Shown piece by piece: positions 17,269 to 26,400 of a DNA stretch of 64,000 nt. The DNA is from Vreelandella zhaodongensis. Lineage in GTDB: Bacteria; Pseudomonadota; Gammaproteobacteria; Pseudomonadales; Halomonadaceae. How positions within the stretch are numbered: position 1 is the stretch's first letter; each line of letters opens with the position of its first letter. The stretch spans positions 1 to 64,000 of the forward strand of contig NZ_JACCDD010000003.1 in NCBI RefSeq assembly GCF_013415115.1, written 5' to 3'. The notes beneath the pieces were generated by a model. The model was not told the origin of the DNA. It worked only from the letters and a program-made list of their open reading frames with translations, and ran no database searches. The translations under genes and the position numbers were made by a program.

Positions 17269-18453
17269 TCACGGCGCTAACGGGTCTTGGGTTAGTTGAC
17301 GTACACCAATATTGCCAAGCAACGCGGCCGCCAGCATTGTCAGCACCATTGGCCATAGGTGCTCAACTTCAAAGAGTCCCACCATTAAACCTGCGAGCGC
17401 ACCACAACTAAACTGAATACCGCCCAATAACGCAGTCGCTGTGGCACTCATATGGCCAAAATGATCCAACAACGAAGAGATGGCATTCGGTGTGATCAAG
17501 CCAATCATACCGGTGAACAGCATAACCAATGGCACCACCACATAAAGCGATGCAATATTCAATGCAGTGGCCAGCACCAAACCAATCGCCGCTACCAGCT
17601 GAATCGATAGACCTAATCGTAGATTTTGCTGAGGTGAGCGATGGCGTAGCAAGTGGATATTCACCCGATTAGACAGCGCAATCATGATGACGTTGACGCC
17701 AAACACCACGGGATAAATACCGGGTGAAAGTGAAAAGTAGTCTAAATAGAGAAAAGGCGATGCCGTTACAAATGCAAACAACCCAGCAAACGATGCCGCT
17801 ACCGCGCAGATATACCCCATTCCTTCACGGTGACGTAACACGCTTGCGTAATTGCGCACTACTTGACGCGGTGAGGCCGCAGGTAAGCTAGTATCGCGAG
17901 TTTCCGGTAACAGGGTACCCAGCAACCAGAGCAAAAACGCTGCATAGACTGCCAGGAACACAAAAATCAGCCACCATCCGGCAATGTATAGCAGTAAACT
18001 TCCCACCGCTGGAGCCACTAATGGCGCAATCATCATGATCATCGCCATTGTCGACATAACTCTGGCAGCCTCTCGCCCGCTAAAGCAGTCGCGCACAATT
18101 GCCGCCGAGTTGACGACACAGGCACCACCTCCCAGCGCTTGAATAAACCGCCAAACCAACAGTGACGTGAGGCTATCGACGGTGGTAATCATCAGGCTGG
18201 CAAGCATAAATACCACCAAACCACCGAGCAAAACGGGCTTACGACCAATCCTGTCCGATAGCGGCCCAAAGCACAGCTGACCTATTGCGAACCCAAATAA
18301 AAACATACTGATAGAGAGTTCAGTATGATGGATACTCGCGTTGATACTTTCTGCCAGTATCCCCATCGCAGGTAAGTAGGCATCTATCGCGAAAGGTGCA
18401 AGCGCTGTATTGGCCGCCACCAATAGCGCCACCCGACGAGGATTAAGTTCCAT
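17269..18453 (-). CDS. Bcr/CflA-family drug efflux MFS transporter
   Basis: 394 aa, 12 predicted membrane segments, inner membrane. It opens with the family's typical DAYLPAM segment near residue 25 and has the MFS loop motif GPLSDRIGRKPVLLG near 64. Bcr/CflA proteins export drugs such as bicyclomycin or chloramphenicol, and some export cysteine or other metabolites; the substrate here is unknown. The ATG at 18453 has AAGGA at a good distance, whereas the ATG at 18459 overlaps that site. It is divergent from tal, with a palindrome in the shared region. Confidence 0.85.
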   Translation of the reverse strand: MELNPRRVALLVAANTALAPFAIDAYLPAMGILAESINASIHHTELSISMFLFGFAIGQLCFGPLSDRIGRKPVLLGGLVVFMLASLMITTVDSLTSLLVWRFIQALGGGACVVNSAAIVRDCFSGREAARVMSTMAMIMMIAPLVAPAVGSLLLYIAGWWLIFVFLAVYAAFLLWLLGTLLPETRDTSLPAASPRQVVRNYASVLRHREGMGYICAVAASFAGLFAFVTASPFLYLDYFSLSPGIYPVVFGVNVIMIALSNRVNIHLLRHRSPQQNLRLGLSIQLVAAIGLVLATALNIASLYVVVPLVMLFTGMIGLITPNAISSLLDHFGHMSATATALLGGIQFSCGALAGLMVGLFEVEHLWPMVLTMLAAALLGNIGVRQLTQDPLAP

Positions 18454-18520
18454 AAGCATCCTTGAAATGGACGTTGGACAGCGGACGACACCGCCAAATA
18501 GATAGGCCGCTAATTATAAT

Positions 18521-18533
18521 CGATTTTAAATCG
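18521..18533. promoter_or_regulatory. Palindrome in the MFS/tal divergent region
   Basis: CGATTTTAAATCG is a perfect 6-bp dyad around a single central T, 68 bp upstream of the MFS start and 83 bp upstream of tal. It could be an operator for either gene. No adjacent regulator gene is seen. Confidence 0.35.
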
Positions 18534-18615
18534 TTTGTCGGTCTCTGTTCGCCGCGCGATGCCCTTGCTAAAGTAGCCCAATGACAACTATCTCAGTGAT
18601 AACAAGGAGCGATGC

Positions 18616-19554
18616 ATGGCCACCAGCCTACTGACCCAGTTAAAAGAAATGACCACGGTTGTCGCTGATACCGGCGACCTTGAGGCTATTCGCCGCTTTC
18701 AGCCACAGGATGCCACTACGAACCCATCACTAATCTTGCAGGCTGCCCAGCAGCAAGAGCGTCGGGCAAAACTCGCTAGCATCGCTAGGGATAGCACTGA
18801 CCTTGAAGAAGCAGTCGATCGCGTCGCTGTAGATATCGGCAGTGAAATCAGCAAACTGGTACCCGGTTATGTCTCAACAGAGGTGAGCGCCCGGTTATCG
18901 TTTGATCGAGATGCAACCATTGCCAAAGCACACTCATTGATTGAGCGATACGCTGAGCACGGCGTTGGCGCTGAGCGCATTTTGATCAAAATGGCATCGA
19001 CCTGGGAAGGTATCCAAGCCGCTCGTCAGCTTGAGCGCGACGGTATTCGCACTAACTTAACGCTGTTATTTGGCTTTGCCCAGGCGCAGGCCTGTGCGGA
19101 TGCAGGTGCCACGCTTATTTCACCGTTCGTGGGCCGAATTCTTGACTGGCATAAAGCAAAAGACCCTAGCGCTGATTTTAGCGGTGCAAACGACCCAGGC
19201 GTGCAGTCAGTTAAACGTATTTATGACTACTACAAAGGTCATGGCTACCCCACTATCGTGATGGGAGCAAGCTTCAGAAACATCGGAGAAATTCAGGCAT
19301 TAGCAGGCTGCGATCGACTAACGATTTCGCCAGCGCTGTTAAACGAGCTCGACGAACTGCAGGGGGACCTTCCGCAACAGCTAACACCAATGGGCACCAG
19401 CAGCTCGGCAGATGCAGCGTTGACACAGCCAGATTTCCGCTGGGCCATGAATGAAGACGAGATGGCCACTGACAAACTTGCAGAAGGTATTCGCAAGTTT
19501 ATGGCCGACCAACGCAAGCTCGAAGAGTTGCTCAGCACGCTACGCAACGACTAA
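18616..19554 (+). CDS. tal: Transaldolase
   Basis: Pentose phosphate pathway enzyme transferring dihydroxyacetone from sedoheptulose-7-phosphate to glyceraldehyde-3-phosphate; cytosolic. 312 aa, class of E. coli TalB. The Schiff-base lysine is in [11 protein letters not shown] near residue 130; DATTNPSL near 33 and MGASFRN near 220 complete the active site. AAGGAG precedes the ATG. It stands alone between a divergent exporter and a convergent STAS gene, closed by a strong terminator. Confidence 0.95.
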   Translation: MATSLLTQLKEMTTVVADTGDLEAIRRFQPQDATTNPSLILQAAQQQERRAKLASIARDSTDLEEAVDRVAVDIGSEISKLVPGYVSTEVSARLSFDRDATIAKAHSLIERYAEHGVGAERILIKMASTWEGIQAARQLERDGIRTNLTLLFGFAQAQACADAGATLISPFVGRILDWHKAKDPSADFSGANDPGVQSVKRIYDYYKGHGYPTIVMGASFRNIGEIQALAGCDRLTISPALLNELDELQGDLPQQLTPMGTSSSADAALTQPDFRWAMNEDEMATDKLAEGIRKFMADQRKLEELLSTLRND

Positions 19555-19567
19555 CGTGCACAGTCTC

Positions 19568-19604
19568 AAAAGCCCTCTAGGAATCACATCCGTAGAGGGC
19601 TTTT
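19568..19604. terminator. Bidirectional terminator between tal and the STAS gene
   Basis: AAAAGCCCTCTA and TAGAGGGCTTTT form a 12-bp stem with T runs on both strands. It lies between the convergent tal stop and STAS-gene stop, so it can serve both. Confidence 0.88.
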
Positions 19605-19631
19605 ATAATGGAGACATCTCAATACAACGCG

Positions 19632-20147
19632 TTAGTGAGTCGTCGAATTTTGTGCTTCTAGCATCTCCACCAACGGCTGAAACTGCTCGCGGTTATGCTC
19701 ATTCATATGCATCAAAATTCGGTGAGCTTCTAAAATGCGCTCACGTAAATCTTCTTCGTCCGCTGGCTCGGCAGGGACGTCTTCTAATGCCGAACTCAAT
19801 TTCGACGTTTGCTGCAGTGGTGCTTCCATCAGGGTAAAAAAACGTGCGAACCCCATAACATCTAGCATCTGCCGAACATCTGGGTTGTCAGCAATAATCG
19901 TAGGTGGGTGTTCCAACCGCCCTTTTACAGCCATCGCTACTTTGGCAAGAAAGCCAAGCGCTGTTGAATCGACGTTAGTCGCTTCACGCAGGTCTATCAT
20001 TACCGCGGTTAGCCCAGGTGTTTCAGCAAGGCGCTGAGCTTGAGTATCAAGCGTGGCGCAAAGCGTTAGGCGCACATCGCCACATAATTTTAAAACAAAA
20101 ACACCGGAATCGAACGCCGCTTTAATGCGGCCCTCTTCAATCAGCAT
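19632..20147 (-). CDS. STAS-domain anti-sigma factor antagonist
   Basis: 171 aa. An N-terminal STAS domain of about 105 residues contains the conserved segment DLREATNVDSTALGFL near residue 52, with the phosphorylatable serine expected in DSTALG. A charged C-terminal tail (EPADEEDLRERI) follows. Such proteins switch partners between an anti-sigma or effector and a phosphatase. The ATG at 20147 lies inside the 3' end of the PP2C phosphatase gene (11-bp overlap), so the two are translationally coupled and likely a regulatory pair. The downstream target is not in the window. Confidence 0.85.
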   Translation of the reverse strand: MLIEEGRIKAAFDSGVFVLKLCGDVRLTLCATLDTQAQRLAETPGLTAVMIDLREATNVDSTALGFLAKVAMAVKGRLEHPPTIIADNPDVRQMLDVMGFARFFTLMEAPLQQTSKLSSALEDVPAEPADEEDLRERILEAHRILMHMNEHNREQFQPLVEMLEAQNSTTH

Positions 20148-21330
20148 GACCAAATCCGCTCACCATCATGATTGTCAGGTCATCGGGTAAAGCATCGCGG
20201 TCTTGGTTCGCCTCATCATCCGCGTCGCCTTCGATAAGAAGCGAGTTGGTGTTGGCTAGCCGGTCGCGCAACTGCTCAAGCGTGACACTTTCGCTTACTA
20301 GTTGCTCAAGTTCCTTGAGCCGCGTGTCGAGCGTCTTACCCGGCAAGCATTCCAATACACCGTCTGAACACAGCCACAAATGAAAATTGGCCGGTAAAGC
20401 ACAGCTGAGCGAAGGATACTCTACATCAGGAAAAAGACCTACTGGCATTCCTTCACCTTCTAAGCGCACTAGCTTACCATCAGCGACCAATAGAGGCATA
20501 GGAAGCTGCGCACCGAGCGAATAGTGCAGTGTATGCGCCTCATGGTCAATGACACCAACAAACAAGGTCGCGTGCTTACCAATATCAGTATCTTGTAACT
20601 CTCGATTTAAAGCAGCCAACCAGTTAGGTGCCAAGCGCTCAGGCGCTTGGCCATCCCACTCATTGAGCCACCGGTTGCAAAGATACTTGAGCAGCACTGT
20701 CACAAACGCAGACGACGCACCGTGACCAGAGACATCAGCGAAATAGAACGCGCTATAGCGATCGTTAAAGCGCTGATAGTCGAGAAAATCTCCCGATAAA
20801 TACAGCGAAGGCGCAAACCAGTAATCGTAGTACACACCGCTGATTACTTTAGGGTGAGCAGGCAGCAAACGTCGCTGAATGTGCCCACCACTCTGCTGAT
20901 CCATGCGCAACAGAGCCAAATGAGTCTCTAAGCTTTCGTTGAGCTCAGCCAAACGCTCTCGATCACGATCACGCTCTTGGGCAAGCCTATGTAGCTCAAT
21001 GGCTTTACGAATCATCCTACGCAGCAGCTCAACATGACGCAGCGGATGCACAATATAGTCCACCAACCCAACATCGACTGCCTCTATTAGATCAGCATCT
21101 TGCCGAGAGTCACTAACCACCAGTGTGGGAAGATGATGCGTGAGTTGCGTCCATTGCTGTCGCGGCACGGCCCTGGCATGGGCAACAATGAGCGCAGTAT
21201 CATCGGGAAGATCCACGATATCTTCAGCTGCAAACACCGACAAGCCATGGCATGTGATTGCCTCTGCAAGCGCATCACGTTCCGGCCCCGGCTCATCGAT
21301 TACCGCGATCAACTGCTTGGAATGATCCAT
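20137..21330 (-). CDS. SpoIIE/RsbU-type PP2C phosphatase with pseudo-receiver domain
   Basis: 397 aa. The N-terminal ~120 residues have a response-regulator-like pattern, but the position expected for the phospho-acceptor aspartate reads LIVAHARA, with histidine in place of aspartate, and the late lysine site reads YIVHP. A coiled linker near 125-150 leads to a PP2C/SpoIIE phosphatase with metal-binding SGDFLDY near 190, DVSGHG near 210 and the terminal DDLTIM near 385. It probably dephosphorylates the STAS protein encoded immediately downstream. I chose ATG 21330, which has GAGG upstream, over the TTG at 21342. It starts 8 bp after mlaA. Confidence 0.85.
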   Translation of the reverse strand: MDHSKQLIAVIDEPGPERDALAEAITCHGLSVFAAEDIVDLPDDTALIVAHARAVPRQQWTQLTHHLPTLVVSDSRQDADLIEAVDVGLVDYIVHPLRHVELLRRMIRKAIELHRLAQERDRDRERLAELNESLETHLALLRMDQQSGGHIQRRLLPAHPKVISGVYYDYWFAPSLYLSGDFLDYQRFNDRYSAFYFADVSGHGASSAFVTVLLKYLCNRWLNEWDGQAPERLAPNWLAALNRELQDTDIGKHATLFVGVIDHEAHTLHYSLGAQLPMPLLVADGKLVRLEGEGMPVGLFPDVEYPSLSCALPANFHLWLCSDGVLECLPGKTLDTRLKELEQLVSESVTLEQLRDRLANTNSLLIEGDADDEANQDRDALPDDLTIMMVSGFGHAD

Positions 21331-21338
21331 ATTAAGCC

Positions 21339-22142
21339 TCAATCGGCGAAATCGTCGTCACCAAAATCGGTATCGTCGAAGTCAAAATCATCCATGGCAA
21401 ACGGGTCGTCCCCAAGCTCACCGTCATTAATTTCAAACTGACGACGTTGTAAGTAGGCATCACGGATAAACCGGTAACGGTCACCACGAATCAGCTCTTC
21501 TTGAGAAAGCAATCCTGCACGAATATGCACAATATCTAACGCTGCCAAGCCCGCCCGCCACGCTTGATCATCGATATAGGTAATGGGATGAGCAGCAATA
21601 TCAACCGGCAGCCCGGTTGCGTCCCTCAGTGTGCTAGGGCCAAGTAATGGTAACACCAGATACCGAGAATCTTCCCAACCCCACACGGCCAGCGTTTGTC
21701 CGAAGTCTTCTTTATCAGCAGTAATTTCCATTAGCGTGGCATAGTCCAGCAGACCGCCTACGCCTACGGTGGAGTTAATCAAGAATCGTGAGGTGGCCAA
21801 TCCTGCGTTAGCAGGCTTACCCTGAAGCAAACTATTTATAGCCGTGCGCACTTCGCCCAGGTTGGAAAAAAAGTTGCCAACGCCAGTTCTTACCGGGGCA
21901 GGCGTCACTGTTTGATACCCTCTAGCAACTGGCTTCAGTGTATAGCGATCGACGACGTCATTAAACGTAAAGACGCGGCGGTTGAAGCCTTCCCAAGGAT
22001 CTTCAGGGTGGGCTTCCTGTTCAGCAACATTCGCCCCCGTGCTAGCACACCCCCCCAGGCTGAAAACAATGAGCAGCAACAGAGGTAATATCTTGGAACG
22101 CGCACTGAAGGCGTCTTTTTGCTTTACTAAGAACCTACGCAT
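21339..22142 (-). CDS. mlaA: Outer-membrane lipid asymmetry lipoprotein MlaA (VacJ)
   Basis: Outer-membrane lipoprotein that removes misplaced phospholipids from the outer leaflet and passes them to the Mla ABC system. 267 aa, with a lipoprotein signal peptide ending in the lipobox LGGC near residue 31. The VacJ domain contains DPWEGFNRRVFTFND near 52 and GKPANAGLATSRF near 110. The extreme C-terminus is unusually acidic (repeated D/F, ending DDDFAD). The start at 22142 has AGAGGAAG upstream. It leads an operon with the phosphatase and STAS genes; mlaBCDEF is elsewhere. Confidence 0.93.
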   Translation of the reverse strand: MRRFLVKQKDAFSARSKILPLLLLIVFSLGGCASTGANVAEQEAHPEDPWEGFNRRVFTFNDVVDRYTLKPVARGYQTVTPAPVRTGVGNFFSNLGEVRTAINSLLQGKPANAGLATSRFLINSTVGVGGLLDYATLMEITADKEDFGQTLAVWGWEDSRYLVLPLLGPSTLRDATGLPVDIAAHPITYIDDQAWRAGLAALDIVHIRAGLLSQEELIRGDRYRFIRDAYLQRRQFEINDGELGDDPFAMDDFDFDDTDFGDDDFAD

Positions 22143-22231
22143 GATACTTCCTCTGTGAACCTGGGTGACACTTGCTTTCAACGAAACACTTCAAAAACAA
22201 CAACGTATAGAGCAACCTAAAAAAGTGACAG

Positions 22232-23353
22232 CTATTGACGGCGCACCACGACACTACCTGCGCTGTAGCCTGCGCCAAATGAGCAAATGACACCAATATC
22301 CCCCTCCACTAAGTTCTCTCTGTGGAGGTGAAACGCGATGATCGAACCAGCTGAGCTAGTATTAGCGTAACGATCAAGAATAATTGGCGCTTGTGTTTTA
22401 CTCGGCTCAGCACCCAGCACTTTCCTCGCAATCAGATCATTCATATGCTGATTAGCCTGATGCAACCACATACGCTTCAAATCACTGCCAGACAGCTCCA
22501 AGGAGGCGAGGTGGTTCAGAATCAACTGAGCTACCATCGGACAAACCTCACGGAATACCCGGCGCCCCTCTTGTACAAACAGTTTATCTAACGCCAGAGG
22601 ATCGCTATCCGTGACGCGATTTAAAAAGCCAGCGTTATTACGAATAGCATTAGAGAACTTGGTCACCAAGCGGGTTCCCAGCACTTCGAATCGCTCTTCA
22701 GCGACAGCGCAATCACTGTTTTCAAGCACCATCGCGGTACATGCATCGCCAAAAATAAAGTGGCTGTCGCGATCTGTAAAGTTAAGGTGCGCTGAACAGA
22801 TTTCGGGGTTTACTATCAACGCCCGCTTTACGCTACCAGACGCAATCGCATTAGCTGCGGTTTCCAGAGCAAACGTGGCAGAGCTACAGGCGACGTTCAT
22901 ATCAAACCCGTAGCCGCCTGTGCCAAGCGCTTGCTGCACTTCTACCGCCAAAGCGGGGTATGCACGCTCCAGGTTCGAGCACGCCACAATGACCAGCTCA
23001 ATATCACCTGGATCAACTTTGGCGTTAGCCAGCGCTTGGTGCGCAGCCTGGGTAGCCATTTCGCACTGAATCGACGGTTCATCGTTACCACGCAAAGGCA
23101 GTTTAGGCCGCATACGCGCTGGGTCAAGAATTCCCGATGCGTCTAATACATAGCGGCTTTTAATACCTGAGGCTTTTTCAATAAACTCACTACTGGAATG
23201 CGCGAGTGGCACTCGCTCACCACGCGCGATTTCTTCAGCATAGTCAGCATTTTGAGTATCTACCCATGCATTAAATGCTTCCACCAACGACGCGTTATCA
23301 ATGGCGTGTTCCGGCGTGAAGAGTCCTGTACCGGTAATCACCACATGTGTCAT
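22232..23353 (-). CDS. Beta-ketoacyl-ACP synthase III-family enzyme
   Basis: Thiolase-fold condensing enzyme of 373 aa, with the KAS III triad: Cys in NVACSSATF near residue 157, His in WLHQANQHMN near 295 and Asn in YANTSSAGS near 330. The length and divergent N-terminus place it nearer the Pseudomonas PA3286-type synthase, which channels octanoyl-CoA from beta-oxidation into fatty-acid synthesis, than FabH; this comparison is from memory of the family. AAGGAGAAAG precedes the ATG. It is followed by hrpA on the same strand, 106 bp apart. Confidence 0.82.
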   Translation of the reverse strand: MTHVVITGTGLFTPEHAIDNASLVEAFNAWVDTQNADYAEEIARGERVPLAHSSSEFIEKASGIKSRYVLDASGILDPARMRPKLPLRGNDEPSIQCEMATQAAHQALANAKVDPGDIELVIVACSNLERAYPALAVEVQQALGTGGYGFDMNVACSSATFALETAANAIASGSVKRALIVNPEICSAHLNFTDRDSHFIFGDACTAMVLENSDCAVAEERFEVLGTRLVTKFSNAIRNNAGFLNRVTDSDPLALDKLFVQEGRRVFREVCPMVAQLILNHLASLELSGSDLKRMWLHQANQHMNDLIARKVLGAEPSKTQAPIILDRYANTSSAGSIIAFHLHRENLVEGDIGVICSFGAGYSAGSVVVRRQ

Positions 23354-23459
23354 GCCTTTCTCCTTTTAACGGCTTGCAGAAGTCGTTGGCTACCAAATCG
23401 ATATTGCCATCTTAACCATCGCCTTCGGATGCGAGCTTATCATCGTATAACAGCAAGCG

Positions 23460-26400
23460 TTAAACGCTAGCAATCTCTTCCCAGCGCTTTTCAAGGCGCT
23501 TCACGGAAACCGGCATTTTAGTGCCCAACTGCTGAGCAAATAGCGAGACCCTTAGTTCATGGATCCACCAGCCAAAAGCCACCAGCTCAGGGTCTTCCGC
23601 AGCGCCTCGACGTTCGCTTTTACGGCGTGCATCAAAGCGCGCTTCCAATGATTGGATATCATGCATCATCATTTGATCCCGCCCCCGCTCCCGCGCGGCT
23701 TTTTCAAGCCGGATTAACGCTGCTTCTGTATACCGAGGATACTCCGTTAACCACTCTCCCGCATCGCGAATAAAACCAGGGTAGACCAAGCGCTGCATCT
23801 GCGCGCTAACGTCGCTGTAAACAAGTGCTAACGCAAAGTTGAGCTTACCTTTCAAAACTTTAGTGACGGCTAAATGGCCTTTCAGGGCGGCCTCTACAGT
23901 CGTTAAAAGCGTTTTCGCATACTCCAGCAAGTTAGCCTCCGATGCCTCTAGGCGCTCCCTAAGAGCTTTTTCAGAGCGCGGAAGAGGATGTTGTGCCACC
24001 ACCTGGGTAAATACCGCTAGCAGCAAGTCGTCGACTAATGCCTGTTTACTGCCAACCTTGGCAAACAGCAGTGCGCACTTCTCAACACCGGGCAGGCGCT
24101 TAATCGCTTTCACTTGTTCTGGCTGATGTGCGATCGCCAAACGGGCCACGCCATCTTGGTGCGCGACCGCTGCTTTTGCAGGATGATCAAAAAGGGCCAC
24201 TTTAAAACGAGCCCCCTCTGTCACCAGGGCTGGATAAGCCTCGACTCGGATGCCTGCCTGCGTCGTGACACGCGACTCAGGTAGCGGCTCACTGGGCAAG
24301 CCTTCAAGCGCGGGAGCTTGACTGGCCTGATCTGCCAAGACTTGAACACCGGCACTGGCAGCTGCTTCAAAACGCCTTTCCAGTGCACGTACATCGCGCC
24401 CTTGTCCTAGCGTCTTACCGGCGTGATCCACCACCCGCACGTTCATGAGTAAATGGGGGGCTAACAGATCTAGCCGCCAGTCGTCAGGATGTACTCGGGT
24501 GCCCGTACGCCGCCGAATAAACTCAGCCAATGCTTCGGTGAGCGGGCGTTGGTCAGGCACCAGAGTTTCCAGCGCAGCATCGACCCAATCGGGAATAGGC
24601 ACCACCTGCCGACGAATGCTTTTCGGCAGGGATTTAAGTAGTGCAATGCACTTTTCACGCAATAATCCTGGCACCAGCCACTCAAGTGCATATACCGGCA
24701 GTTGGGGCAACATGGCAGCAGGTACGGTCAGCGTTACGCCATCGTCTTCAGCATCAGGATCAAAGTGATAGCTCACCGGATAAGCAACGCCTGCTAGCGT
24801 GAGATGGTCTGGGTACTGCGCCTGAGTAACATCGTTGGCGTCCCGCGTCTTAAGTGCGTCGATATCGAACTTTAGTAGGTCGGGAGACTCACGTTCGACC
24901 TGCTTACGCCAGTGTTCAAACCCTTTGCCATTAACAATATCGTGAGGAATTCGTTCGTCATAAAAAGCAAACAGCGTCTCTTCATCGACCAGAATATCGC
25001 GCCGCCGCACACGGTCCTCTAGCGCTTCGACCTCTTCAATCAGCACTCGGTTGTGGGCAAAAAACTCACCTTTGGTCTGAAACTCACCTTCTACTAGCGC
25101 ACGGCGAATAAACAGCTCACGAGACTCTTGAGGCGCAATCGGACCGTAATGCACTCGGCGGCGAGCTACAATAGGCAGTCCAAACAGCGTTACTTGCTCA
25201 AACGCGACCACCTGGGCACGCTTCATTTCCCAGTGAGGCTCACTGTAGCTGCTTTTCACTAAGTGCTGCGCTTGAGGCTCAATCCACTGGGGGTCAATTT
25301 TCGCCACCGTGCGGGCAAACAGTTTCGTCGTTTCAATTAGCTCAAATGCCATTACCCACTTCGGCGTTTTTTTCGCCAACCCTGAACCTGGGTGAATCAT
25401 AAACTTACGGTTACGCGCGCCCAGGTATTCACGGTTTTCTAATAGCGTACCCAAATTAGACAGCAGCCCCGATAGCAGCGCTTGGTGCAACTTACCAGAC
25501 GTTTTGCGGCGCATTTGCTTGGCCTGCTCTTCGCTCTCATCTTCATCCTTGACTGGCGGTGCGGGTACGTTGATATCCATATCACGCAGCAGCTGACGCA
25601 ACTGACGGAACGTGTCATGCCACTCACGCATGCGTAGGTAGTTAATATAGTGCTCGCGGCACCAGCGACGCAGCTGGTTACCGGAGAGAGCCTCGCGGGC
25701 ATTTTCAATACCGTGCCACAGGTTAAGTAGCGCGACAAAATCAGAGTCAGGGTCATGCCAGCGCTGATGCGCCTGATCCGCCGCCTGGCGTTTGTCGGCA
25801 GGTCGATCCCTAGGGTCCTGAATTGCCAGCGCTGAGACCACAATCAGCACATCCCGCAGGCTGCCCCGCTCGGCACCTGCTAGCACCATGCGCGCCAGAC
25901 GTGGGTCGATAGGTAGCTTGGCAAGCTTGCGACCCAGCGGGCTAAGGCGCTGCTGCTCATCTACCGCCCCCAGTTCGAACAGCAAGCGAAAGCCATCTTT
26001 TACAAAGCGGCTATCGGGCGGATCAACAAAAGGAAAAGCTTCTATACTGCCAAGCTTTAGCGCCAGCATGGAGAGGATGACCGACGCTAAATTCGTACGC
26101 TGAATTTCTGGGTCGGTAAACGCTGGCCGCGCCAGGAAACCTTCTTCATCATAAAGACGAATGCACACCCCTTCTGCGACACGCCCACAGCGACCTTTAC
26201 GTTGGTTGGCACTGGCTTGGCTAATCGGCTCAATCGGTAGCCGCTGTATTTTCGCACGGTAGCTATAACGGCTGATGCGTACCAAGCCTGGGTCAATCAC
26301 GTAGCGAATTCCCGGCACCGTGAGCGAGGTTTCAGCAACGTTAGTGGCCAACACAATTCGCCGCCCTCGGTGGGAAGCGAAGACACGATTTTGCTCTTCG

